Below, piece after piece: positions 9,829 through 22,600 of a DNA stretch of 64,000 nucleotides (position 1 is the first letter of the stretch; every line of letters begins with the position of its first letter). Origin of the DNA: Auanema rhodensis (taxonomy: Eukaryota > Nematoda > Chromadorea > Rhabditida > Rhabditidae). Below the pieces are notes generated by a model, which was not told where the DNA came from, did no database searches, and saw nothing but the letters and a program-made list of their open reading frames with translations. The translations under genes and the position numbers were made by a program. The stretch is taken from positions 1,984,001 to 2,048,000 of the forward strand of contig OZ059894.1 in the NCBI GenBank assembly GCA_964057225.1, given 5' to 3'.

Positions 9829-12800
9829 TGCACTATACTACATTGAGGAACGCTTAATACAAAAATTAGTTTTGATCGTTTGAAAAATGATGCATTAGTG
9901 TATGTTGAGTTTCCATGTACACTCAACATAGCTTCCAAAAACATTTTGACAAAAATTTTTTCGAAAAATTTCAAAATAATTTAGCAGAAAGTAGATGTTT
10001 TTAGATTCCTTTTTTTTAAGGCAAAGACGATGGACAATGTTATTCAACGGAAAAATTAATTCTTCAGGGTGAAAATCGAGGATATAAGTGTTAACTTATA
10101 TCAGTTGATATCTCGGTGCATTTTTAAGCTAGCGCAAATTTGATAACACAGATCGACGCAGCTTGAAAATCCGCATCGAATGCACTATACTACATTGAGG
10201 AACGCTTAATACAAAAATTAGTTATGATCGTTTGAAAAATGATGCATTAGTGTATGTTGAGTTTCCATGTACACTCAACATAGCTTCCAAAAACATTTTG
10301 ACAAAAATTTTTTCGAAAAATTTCAAAATAATTTAGCAGAAAGTAGATGTTTTTAGATTCCTTTTTTTAAGGCAAAGACGATGGACAATGTTATTCAACG
10401 GAAAAATTAATTCTTCAGGGTGAAAATCGAAGATATAAGTGTTAACTTATATCAGTTGATATCTCGGTGCATTTTTAAGCTAGCGCAAATTTGATAACAC
10501 AGATCGACGCAGCTTGAAAATCCGCATCGAATGCACTATACTACATTGAGGAACGCTTAATACAAAAATTAGTTATGATCGTTTGAAAAATGATGCATTA
10601 GTGTATGTTGAGTTTCCATGTACACTCAACATAGCTTCCAAAAACATTTTGACAAAAATTTTTTCGAAAAATTTCAAAATAATTTAGCAGAAAGTAGATG
10701 TTTTTAGATTCCTTTTTTTAAGGCAAAGACGATGGACAATGTTATTCAACGAAAAAATTAATTCTTCAGGGTGAAAATCGAGGATATAAGTGTGAACTTA
10801 TATCAGTTGATATCTCGGTGCATTTTTAAGCTAGCGCAAATCTGATAACACAGATCGACGCAGCTTGAAAATCCGCATCGAATGCACTATACTACATTGA
10901 GGAACGCTTAATACAAAAATTAGTTATGATCGTTTGAAAAATGATGCATTAGTGTATGTTGAGTTTCCATGTACACTCAACATAGCTTCCAAAAACATTT
11001 TGACAAAAATTTTTTCGAAAAATTTCAAAATAATTTAGCAGAAAGTAGATGTTTTTAGATTCCTTTTTTTAAGGCAAAGACGATGGACAATGTTATTCAA
11101 CGGAAAAATTAATTCTTCAGGGTGAAAATCGAGGATATAAGTGTTAACTTATATCAGTTGATATCTCGGTGCATTTTTAAGCTAGCGCAAATCTGATAAC
11201 ACAGATCGACGCAGCTTGAAAATCCGCATTGAATGCACTATACTTCATTGAAGAACGCTTAATACAAAAATTAGTTATGATCGTTTGAAAAATGATGCAT
11301 TAGTGTATGTTGAGTTTCCATGTACACTCAACATAGCTTCCAAAAACATTTTGACAAAAATTTTTTCGAAAAATTTCAAAATAATTTAGCAGAAAGTAGA
11401 TGTTTTTAGATTCCTTTTTTTAAGGCAAAGACGATGGACAATGTTATTCAACGAAAAAATTAATTCTTCAGGGTGAAAATCGAGGATATAAGTGTGAACT
11501 TATATCAGTTGATATCTCGGTGCATTTTTAAGCTAGCGCAAATCTGATAACACAGATCGACGCAGCTTGAAAATCCGCATCGAATGCACTATACTACATT
11601 GAGGAACGCTTAATACAAAAATTAGTTATGATCGTTTGAAAAATGATGCATTAGTGTATGTTGAGTTTCCATGTACACTCAACATAGCTTCCAAAAACAT
11701 TTTGACAAAAATTTTTTCGAAAAATTTCAAAATAATTTAGCAGAAAGTAGATGTTTTTAGATTCCTTTTTTTAAGGCAAAGACGATGGACAATGTTATTC
11801 AACGGAAAAATTAATTCTTCAGGGTGAAAATCGAAGATATAAGTGTTAACTTATATCAGTTGATATCTCGGTGCATTTTTAAGCTAGCGCAAATTTGATA
11901 ACACAGATCGACGCAGCTTGAAAATCCGCATCGAATGCACTATACTACATTGAGGAACGCTTAATACAAAAATTAGTTATGATCGTTTGAAAAATGATGC
12001 ATTAGTGTATGTTGAGTTTCCATGTACACTCAACATAGCTTCCAAAAACATTTTGACAAAAATTTTTTCGAAAAATTTCAAAATAATTTAGCAGAAAGTA
12101 GATGTTTTTAGATTCCTTTTTTTAAGGCAAAGACGATGGACAATGTTATTCAACGAAAAAATTAATTCTTCAGGGTGAAAATCGAGGATATAAGTGTGAA
12201 CTTATATCAGTTGATATCTCGGTGCATTTTTAAGCTAGCGCAAATCTGATAACACAGATCGACGCAGCTTGAAAATCCGCATCGAATGCACTATACTACA
12301 TTGAGGAACGCTTAATACAAAAATTAGTTATGATCGTTTGAAGAATGATGCATTAGTGTATGTTGAGTTTCCATGTACACTCAACATAGCTTCCAAAAAC
12401 ATTTTGACAAAAATTTTTTCGAAAAATTTCAAAATAATTTAGCAGAAAGTAGATGTTTTTAGATTCCTTTTTTTAAGGCAAAGACGATGGACAATGTTAT
12501 TCAACGGAAAAATTAATTCTTCAGGGTGAAAATCGAGGATATAAGTGTTAACTTATATCAGTTGATATCTCGGTGCATTTTTAAGCTAGCGCAAATCTGA
12601 TAACACAGATCGACGCAGCTTGAAAATCCGCATTGAATGCACTATACTTCATTGAAGAACGCTTAATACAAAAATTAGTTATGATCGTTTGAAAAATGAT
12701 GCATTAGTGTATGTTGAGTTTCCATGTACACTCAACATAGCTTCCAAAAACATTTTGACAAAAATTTTTTCGAAAAATTTCAAAATAATTTAGCAGAAAG

Positions 12801-15800
12801 TAGATGTTTTTAGATTCCTTTTTTTAAGGCAAAGACGATGGACAATGTTATTCAACGAAAAAATTAATTCTTCAGGGTGAAAATCGAGGATATAAGTGTG
12901 AACTTATATCAGTTGATATCTCGGTGCATTTTTAAGCTAGCGCAAATCTGATAACACAGATCGACGCAGCTTGAAAATCCGCATCGAATGCACTATACTA
13001 CATTGAGAAACGCTTAATACAAAAATTAGTTATGATCGTTTGAAAAATGATGCATTAGTGTATGTTGAGTTTCCATGTACACTCAACATAGCTTCCAAAA
13101 ACATTTTGACAAAAATTTTTTCGAAAAATTTCAAAATAATTTAGCAGAAAGTAGATGTTTTTAGATTTCTTTTTTTAAGGCAAAGACGATGGACAATGTT
13201 ATTCAACGGAAAAATTAATTCTTCAGGGTGAAAATCGAGGATATAAGTGTTAACTTATATCAGTTGATATCTCGGTGCATTTTTAAGCTAGCGCAAATTT
13301 GATAACACAGATCGACGCAGCTTGAAAATCCGCATCGAATGCACTATACTACATTGAGGAACGCTTAATACAAAAATTAGTTATGATCGTTTGAAAAATG
13401 ATGCATTAGTGTATGTTGAGTTTCCATGTACACTCAACATAGCTTCCAAAAACATTTTGACAAAAATTTTTTCGAAAAATTTCAAAATAATTTAGCAGAA
13501 AGTAGATGTTTTTAGATTCCTTTTTTTAAGGCAAAGACGATGGACAATGTTATTCAACGGAAAAATTAATTCTTCAGGGTGAAAATCGAAGATATAAGTG
13601 TTAACTTATATCAGTTGATATCTCGGTGCATTTTTAAGCTAGCGCAAATTTGATAACACAGATCGACGCAGCTTGAAAATCCGCATCGAATGCACTATAC
13701 TACATTGAGGAACGCTTAATACAAAAATTAGTTATGATCGTTTGAAAAATGATGCATTAGTGTATGTTGAGTTTCCATGTACACTCAACATAGCTTCCAA
13801 AAACATTTTGACAAAAATTTTTTCGAAAAATTTCAAAATAATTTAGCAGAAAGTAGATGTTTTTAGATTCCTTTTTTTAAGGCAAAGACGATGGACAATG
13901 TTATTCAACGAAAAAATTAATTCTTCAGGGTGAAAATCGAGGATATAAGTGTGAACTTATATCAGTTGATATCTCGGTGCATTTTTAAGCTAGCGCAAAT
14001 CTGATAACACAGATCGACGCAGCTTGAAAATCCGCATCGAATGCACTATACTACATTGAGGAACGCTTAATACAAAAATTAGTTATGATCGTTTGAAAAA
14101 TGATGCATTAGTGTATGTTGAGTTTCCATGTACACTCAACATAGCTTCCAAAAACATTTTGACAAAAATTTTTTCGAAAAATTTCAAAATAATTTAGCAG
14201 AAAGTAGATGTTTTTAGATTCCTTTTTTTAAGGCAAAGACGATGGACAATGTTATTCAACGAAAAAATTAATTCTTCAGGGTGAAAATCGAGGATATAAG
14301 TGTGAACTTATATCAGTTGATATCTCGGTGCATTTTTAAGCTAGCGCAAATCTGATAACACAGATCGACGCAGCTTGAAAATCCGCATCGAATGCACTAT
14401 ACTACATTGAGGAACGCTTAATACAAAAATTAGTTATGATCGTTTGAAAAATGATGCATTAGTGTATGTTGAGTTTCCATGTACACTCAACATAGCTTCC
14501 AAAAACATTTTGACAAAAATTTTTTCGAAAAATTTCAAAATAATTTAGCAGAAAGTAGATGTTTTTAGATTCCTTTTTTTAAGGCAAAGACGATGGACAA
14601 TGTTATTCAACGGAAAAATTAATTCTTCAGGGTGAAAATCGAGGATATAAGTGTTAACTTATATCAGTTGATATCTCGGTGCATTTTTAAGCTAGCGCAA
14701 ATCTGATAACACAGATCGACGCAGCTTGAAAATCCGCATTGAATGCACTATACTTCATTGAAGAACGCTTAATACAAAAATTAGTTATGATCGTTTGAAA
14801 AATGATGCATTAGTGTATGTTGAGTTTCCATGTACACTCAACATAGCTTCCAAAAACATTTTGACAAAAATTTTTTCGAAAAATTTCAAAATAATTTAGC
14901 AGAAAGTAGATGTTTTTAGATTCCTTTTTTTAAGGCAAAGACGATGGACAATGTTATTCAACGAAAAAATTAATTCTTCAGGGTGAAAATCGAGGATATA
15001 AGTGTGAACTTATATCAGTTGATATCTCGGTGCATTTTTAAGCTAGCGCAAATCTGATAACACAGATCGACGCAGCTTGAAAATCCGCATCGAATGCACT
15101 ATACTACATTGAGAAACGCTTAATACAAAAATTAGTTATGATCGTTTGAAAAATGATGCATTAGTGTATGTTGAGTTTCCATGTACACTCAACATAGCTT
15201 CCAAAAACATTTTGACAAAAATTTTTTCGAAAAATTTCAAAATAATTTAGCAGAAAGTAGATGTTTTTAGATTCCTTTTTTTAAGGCAAAGACGATGGAC
15301 AATGTTATTCAACGGAAAAATTAATTCTTCAGGGTGAAAATCGAGGATATAAGTGTTAACTTATATCAGTTGATATCTCGGTGCATTTTTAAGCTAGCGC
15401 AAATTTGATAACACAGATCGACGCAGCTTGAAAATCCGCATCGAATGCACTATACTACATTGAGGAACGCTTAATACAAAAATTAGTTATGATCGTTTGA
15501 AAAATGATGCATTAGTGTATGTTGAGTTTCCATGTACACTCAACATAGCTTCCAAAAACATTTTGACAAAAATTTTTTCGAAAAATTTCAAAATAATTTA
15601 GCAGAAAGTAGATGTTTTTAGATTCCTTTTTTTAAGGCAAAGACGATGGACAATGTTATTCAACGGAAAAATTAATTCTTCAGGGTGAAAATCGAAGATA
15701 TAAGTGTTAACTTATATCAGTTGATATCTCGGTGCATTTTTAAGCTAGCGCAAATTTGATAACACAGATCGACGCAGCTTGAAAATCCGCATCGAATGCA

Positions 15801-18800
15801 CTATACTACATTGAGGAACGCTTAATACAAAAATTAGTTATGATCGTTTGAAAAATGATGCATTAGTGTATGTTGAGTTTCCATGTACACTCAACATAGC
15901 TTCCAAAAACATTTTGACAAAAATTTTTTCGAAAAATTTCAAAATAATTTAGCAGAAAGTAGATGTTTTTAGATTCCTTTTTTTAAGGCAAAGACGATGG
16001 ACAATGTTATTCAACGAAAAAATTAATTCTTCAGGGTGAAAATCGAGGATATAAGTGTGAACTTATATCAGTTGATATCTCGGTGCATTTTTAAGCTAGC
16101 GCAAATCTGATAACACAGATCGACGCAGCTTGAAAATCCGCATCGAATGCACTATACTACATTGAGGAACGCTTAATACAAAAATTAGTTATGATCGTTT
16201 GAAAAAAGATGCATTAGTGTATGTTGAGTTTCCATGTACACTCAACATAGCTTCCAAAAACATTTTGACAAAAATTTTTTCGAAAAATTTCAAAATAATT
16301 TAGCAGAAAGTAGATGTTTTTAGATTCCTTTTTTTAAGGCAAAGACGATGGACAATGTTATTCAACGGAAAAATTAATTCTTCAGGGTGAAAATCGAGGA
16401 TATAAGTGTTAACTTATATCAGTTGATATCTCGGTGCATTTTTAAGCTAGCGCAAATTTGATAACACAGATCGACGCAGCTTGAAAATCCGCATCGAATG
16501 CACTATACTACATTGAGGAACGCTTAATACAAAAATTAGTTATGATCGTTTGAAAAATGATGCATTAGTGTATGTTGAGTTTCCATGTACACTCAACATA
16601 GCTTCCAAAAACATTTTGACAAAAATTTTTTCGAAAAATTTCAAAATAATTTAGCAGAAAGTAGATGTTTTTAGATTCCTTTTTTTAAGGCAAAGACGAT
16701 GGACAATGTTATTCAACGAAAAAATTAATTCTTCAGGGTGAAAATCGAGGATATAAGTGTGAACTTATATCAGTTGATATCTCGGTGCATTTTTAAGCTA
16801 GCGCAAATCTGATAACACAGATCGACGCAGCTTGAAAATCCGCATCGAATGCACTATACTACATTGAGGAACGCTTAATACAAAAATTAGTTATGATCGT
16901 TTGAAAAATGATGCATTAGTGTATGTTGAGTTTCCATGTACACTCAACATAGCTTCCAAAAACATTTTGACAAAAATTTTTTCGAAAAATTTCAAAATAA
17001 TTTAGCAGAAAGTAGATGTTTTTAGATTCCTTTTTTTAAGGCAAAGACGATGGACAATGTTATTCAACGGAAAAATTAATTCTTCAGGGTGAAAATCGAG
17101 GATATAAGTGTTAACTTATATCAGTTGATATCTCGGTGCATTTTTAAGCTAGCGCAAATTTGATAACACAGATCGACGCAGCTTGAAAATCCGCATCGAA
17201 TGCACTATACTACATTGAGGAACGCTTAATACAAAAATTAGTTATGATCGTTTGAAAAATGATGCATTAGTGTATGTTGAGTTTCCATGTACACTCAACA
17301 TAGCTTCCAAAAACATTTTGACAAAAATTTTTTCGAAAAATTTCAAAATAATTTAGCAGAAAGTAGATGTTTTTAGATTCCTTTTTTTAAGGCAAAGACG
17401 ATGGACAATGTCATTCAACGGAAAAATTAATTCTTCAGGGTGAAAATCGAGGATATAAGTGTTAACTTATATCAGTTGATATCTCGGTGCATTTTTAAGC
17501 TAGCGCAAATTTGATAACACAGATCGACGCAGCTTGAAAATCCGCATCGAATGCACTATACTACATTGAGGAACGCTTAATACAAAAATTAGTTATGATC
17601 GTTTGAAAAATGATGCATTAGTGTATGTTGAGTTTCCATGTACACTCAACATAGCTTCCAAAAACATTTTGACAAAAATTTTTTCGAAAAATTTCAAAAT
17701 AATTTAGCAGAAAGTAGATGTTTTTAGATTCCTTTTTTTAAGGCAAAGACGATGGACAATGTTATTCAACGGAAAAATTAATTCTTCAGGGTGAAAATCG
17801 AAGATATAAGTGTTAACTTATATCAGTTGATATCTCGGTGCATTTTTAAGCTAGCGCAAATTTGATAACACAGATCGACGCAGCTTGAAAATCCGCATCG
17901 AATGCACTATACTACATTGAGGAACGCTTAATACAAAAATTAGTTATGATCGTTTGAAAAATGATGCATTAGTGTATGTTGAGTTTCCATGTACACTCAA
18001 CATAGCTTCCAAAAACATTTTGACAAAAATTTTTTCGAAAAATTTCAAAATAATTTAGCAGAAAGTAGATGTTTTTAGATTCCTTTTTTTAAGGCAAAGA
18101 CGATGGACAATGTTATTCAACGAAAAAATTAATTCTTCAGGGTGAAAATCGAGGATATAAGTGTGAACTTATATCAGTTGATATCTCGGTGCATTTTTAA
18201 GCTAGCGCAAATCTGATAACACAGATCGACGCAGCTTGAAAATCCGCATCGAATGCACTATACTACATTGAGGAACGCTTAATACAAAAATTAGTTATGA
18301 TCGTTTGAAAAATGATGCATTAGTGTATGTTGAGTTTCCATGTACACTCAACATAGCTTCCAAAAACATTTTGACAAAAATTTTTTCGAAAAATTTCAAA
18401 ATAATTTAGCAGAAAGTAGATGTTTTTAGATTCCTTTTTTTAAGGCAAAGACGATGGACAATGTTATTCAACGGAAAAATTAATTCTTCAGGGTGAAAAT
18501 CGAGGATATAAGTGTTAACTTATATCAGTTGATATCTCGGTGCATTTTTAAGCTAGCGCAAATTTGATAACACAGATCGACGCAGCTTGAAAATCCGCAT
18601 CGAATGCACTATACTACATTGAGGAACGCTTAATACAAAAATTAGTTATGATCGTTTGAAAAATGATGCATTAGTGTATGTTGAGTTTCCATGTACACTC
18701 AACATAGCTTCCAAAAACATTTTGACAAAAATTTTTTCGAAAAATTTCAAAATAATTTAGCAGAAAGTAGATGTTTTTAGATTCCTTTTTTTAAGGCAAA

Positions 18801-19657
18801 GACGATGGACAATGTTATTCAACGAAAAAATTAATTCTTCAGGGTGAAAATCGAGGATATAAGTGTGAACTTATATCAGTTGATATCTCGGTGCATTTTT
18901 AAGCTAGCGCAAATCTGATAACACAGATCGACGCAGCTTGAAAATCCGCATCGAATGCACTATACTACATTGAGGAACGCTTAATACAAAAATTAGTTAT
19001 GATCGTTTGAAAAATGATGCATTAGTGTATGTTGAGTTTCCATGTACACTCAACATAGCTTCCAAAAACATTTTGACAAAAATTTTTTCGAAAAATTTCA
19101 AAATAATTTAGCAGAAAGTAGATGTTTTTAGATTCCTTTTTTTAAGGCAAAGACGATGGACAATGTTATTCAACGGAAAAATTAATTCTTCAGGGTGAAA
19201 ATCGAAGATATAAGTGTTAACTTATATCAGTTGATATCTCGGTGCATTTTTAAGCTAGCGCAAATTTGATAACACAGATCGACGCAGCTTGAAAATCCGC
19301 ATCGAATGCACTATACTACATTGAGGAACGCTTAATACAAAAATTAGTTATGATCGTTTGAAAAATGATGCATTAGTGTATGTTGAGTTTCCATGTACAC
19401 TCAACATAGCTTCCAAAAACATTTTGACAAAAATTTTTTCGAAAAATTTCAAAATAATTTAGCAGAAAGTAGATGTTTTTAGATTCCTTTTTTTAAGGCA
19501 AAGACGATGGACAATGTTATTCAACGAAAAAATTAATTCTTCAGGGTGAAAATCGAGGATATAAGTGTGAACTTATATCAGTTGATATCTCGGTGCATTT
19601 TTAAGCTAGCGCAAATCTGATAACACAGATCGACGCAGCTTGAAAATCCGCAACGAA
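9829..19657 (+). repeat. Array domain II: G/A alternating higher-order repeats (copies 29-56)
   Basis: G-type monomers (221g plus 263t, giving GTTAAC) alternate with A types. The order from copy 28 is A', G1, G2, A, G3 | A' (33), G2, A, G3 | A' (37), G1, G2, A, A, G3 | A' (43), G1, G2, A, G1, A, G1, G1, G2, A, G1, A, G2, A. The unit tagged by A' therefore varies between four, five and six monomers with the same internal order, as expected from monomer gain and loss. G types number 16 here, with outliers at copies 60, 61, 68, 76 and 98 (21 in all). Confidence 0.85.
10010..10017 (+). other. Single-base T insertion in copy 29 (T7 to T8)
   Basis: The T tract at monomer 182-188 has eight T here instead of seven. 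It is the only insertion seen in the window and shifts the 351-bp phase by +1 until 26454. A homopolymer length change can be a true polymorphism or a base-calling error, and the sequence alone cannot tell. Confidence 0.85.
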
Positions 19658-22600
19658 TGCACTAAACTACTTTGAGAAACGCTTAATACAAAAATTAGTT
19701 ATGATCGTTTGAAAAATGATGCATTAGTGTATGTTGAGTTTCCATGTACACTCAACATAGCTTCCAAAAACATTTTGACAAAATTTTTTTCGAAAAATTT
19801 CAAAATAATTTAGCAGAAAGTAGATGTTTTTAGATTCCTTTTTTTAAGGCAAAGACGACGGACAATGTTATTCAACGAAAAAATTAATTCTTCAGGGTGA
19901 AAATCGAGGATATAAGTGTGAACTTATATCAGTTGATATCTCGGTGCATTTTTAAGCTAGCGCAAATCTGATAACACAGATCGACGCAGCTTGAGAATCC
20001 GCATCGAATGCACTATACTACATTGAGGAACGCTTAATACAAAAATTAGTTATGATCGTTTGAAAAATGATGCATTAGTGTATGTTGAGTTTCCATGTAC
20101 ACTCAACATAGCTTCCAAAAACATTTTGACAAAAATTTTTTCGAAAAATTTCAAAATAATTTAGCAGAAAGTAGATGTTTTTAGATTCCTTTTTTTAAGG
20201 CAAAGACGATGGACAATGTTATTCAACGAAAAAATTAATTCTTCAGGGTGAAAATCGAGGATATAAGTGTGAACTTATATCAGTTGATATCTCGGTGCAT
20301 TTTTAAGCTAGCGCAAATCTGATAACACAGATCGACGCAGCTTGAGAATCCGCATCGAATGCACTATACTACATTGAGGAACGCTTAATACAAAAATTAG
20401 TTATGATCGTTTGAAAAATGATGCATTAGTGTATGTTGAGTTTCCATGTACACTCAACATAGCTTCCAAAAACATTTTGACAAAAATTTTTTCGAAAAAT
20501 TTCAAAATAATTTAGCAGAAAGTAGATGTTTTTAGATTCCTTTTTTTAAGGCAAAGACGATGGACAATGTTATTCAACGAAAAAATTAATTCTTCAGGGT
20601 GAAAATCGAGGATATAAGTGTGAACTTATATCAGTTGATATCTCGGTGCATTTTTAAGCTAGCGCAAATCTGATAACACAGATCGACGCAGCTTGAAAAT
20701 CCGCATCGAATGCACTATACTACATTGAGGAACGCTTAATACAAAAATTAGTTATGATCGTTTGAAAAATGATGCATTAGTGTATGTTGAGTTTCCATGT
20801 ACACTCAACATAGCTTCCAAAAACATTTTGACAAAAATTTTTTCGAAAAATTTCAAAATAATTTAGCAGAAAGTAGATGTTTTTAGATTCCTTTTTTTAA
20901 GGCAAAGACGATGGACAATGTTATTCAACGGAAAAATTAATTCTTCAGGGTGAAAATCGAAGATATAAGTGTTAACTTATATCAGTTGATATCTCGGTGC
21001 ATTTTTAAGCTAGCGCAAATTTGATAACACAGATCGACGCAGCTTGAAAATCCGCATCGAATGCACTATACTACATTGAGGAACGCTTAATACAAAAATT
21101 AGTTATGATCGTTTGAAAAATGATGCATTAGTGTATGTTGAGTTTCCATGTACACTCAACATAGCTTCCAAAAACATTTTGACAAAAATTTTTTCGAAAA
21201 ATTTCAAAATAATTTAGCAGAAAGTAGATGTTTTTAGATTCCTTTTTTTAAGGCAAAGACGATGGACAATGTTATTCAACGGAAAAATTAATTCTTCAGG
21301 GTGAAAATCGAAGATATAAGTGTTAACTTATATCAGTTGATATCTCGGTGCATTTTTAAGCTAGCGCAAATTTGATAACACAGATCGACGCAGCTTGAAA
21401 ATCCGCATCGAATGCACTATACTACATTGAGGAACGCTTAATACAAAAATTAGTTATGATCGTTTGAAAAATGATGCATTAGTGTATGTTGAGTTTCCAT
21501 GTACACTCAACATAGCTTCCAAAAACATTTTGACAAAAATTTTTTCGAAAAATTTCAAAATAATTTAGCAGAAAGTAGATGTTTTTAGATTCCTTTTTTT
21601 AAGGCAAAGACGATGGACAATGTTATTCAACGAAAAAATTAATTCTTCAGGGTGAAAATCGAGGATATAAGTGTGAACTTATATCAGTTGATATCTCGGT
21701 GCATTTTTAAGCTAGCGCAAATCTGATAACACAGATCGACGCAGCTTGAAAATCCGCAACGAATGCACTAAACTACTTTGAGAAACGCTTAATACAAAAA
21801 TTAGTTATGATCGTTTGAAAAATGATGCATTAGTGTATGTTGAGTTTCCATGTACACTCAACATAGCTTCCAAAAACATTTTGACAAAATTTTTTTCGAA
21901 AAATTTCAAAATAATTTAGCAGAAAGTAGATGTTTTTAGATTCCTTTTTTTAAGGCAAAGACGACGGACAATGTTATTCAACGAAAAAATTAATTCTTCA
22001 GGGTGAAAATCGAGGATATAAGTGTGAACTTATATCAGTTGATATCTCGGTGCATTTTTAAGCTAGCGCAAATCTGATAACACAGATCGACGCAGCTTGA
22101 GAATCCGCATCGAATGCACTATACTACATTGAGGAACGCTTAATACAAAAATTAGTTATGATCGTTTGAAAAATGATGCATTAGTGTATGTTGAGTTTCC
22201 ATGTACACTCAACATAGCTTCCAAAAACATTTTGACAAAAATTTTTTCGAAAAATTTCAAAATAATTTAGCAGAAAGTAGATGTTTTTAGATTCCTTTTT
22301 TTAAGGCAAAGACGATGGACAATGTTATTCAACGAAAAAATTAATTCTTCAGGGTGAAAATCGAGGATATAAGTGTGAACTTATATCAGTTGATATCTCG
22401 GTGCATTTTTAAGCTAGCGCAAATCTGATAACACAGATCGACGCAGCTTGAGAATCCGCATCGAATGCACTATACTACATTGAGGAACGCTTAATACAAA
22501 AATTAGTTATGATCGTTTGAAAAATGATGCATTAGTGTATGTTGAGTTTCCATGTACACTCAACATAGCTTCCAAAAACATTTTGACAAAAATTTTTTCG

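Noticed and set aside
9777-9974. A 65-codon minus-strand ORF
   Set aside because: It opens at TTG, lies wholly inside the satellite, and exists only because the private a-to-t change at 9872 turns a TAA stop (minus strand) into AAA. The same frame is stopped there in the other copies. It is A/T-biased, has no ribosome binding site or domain, and is not a gene.
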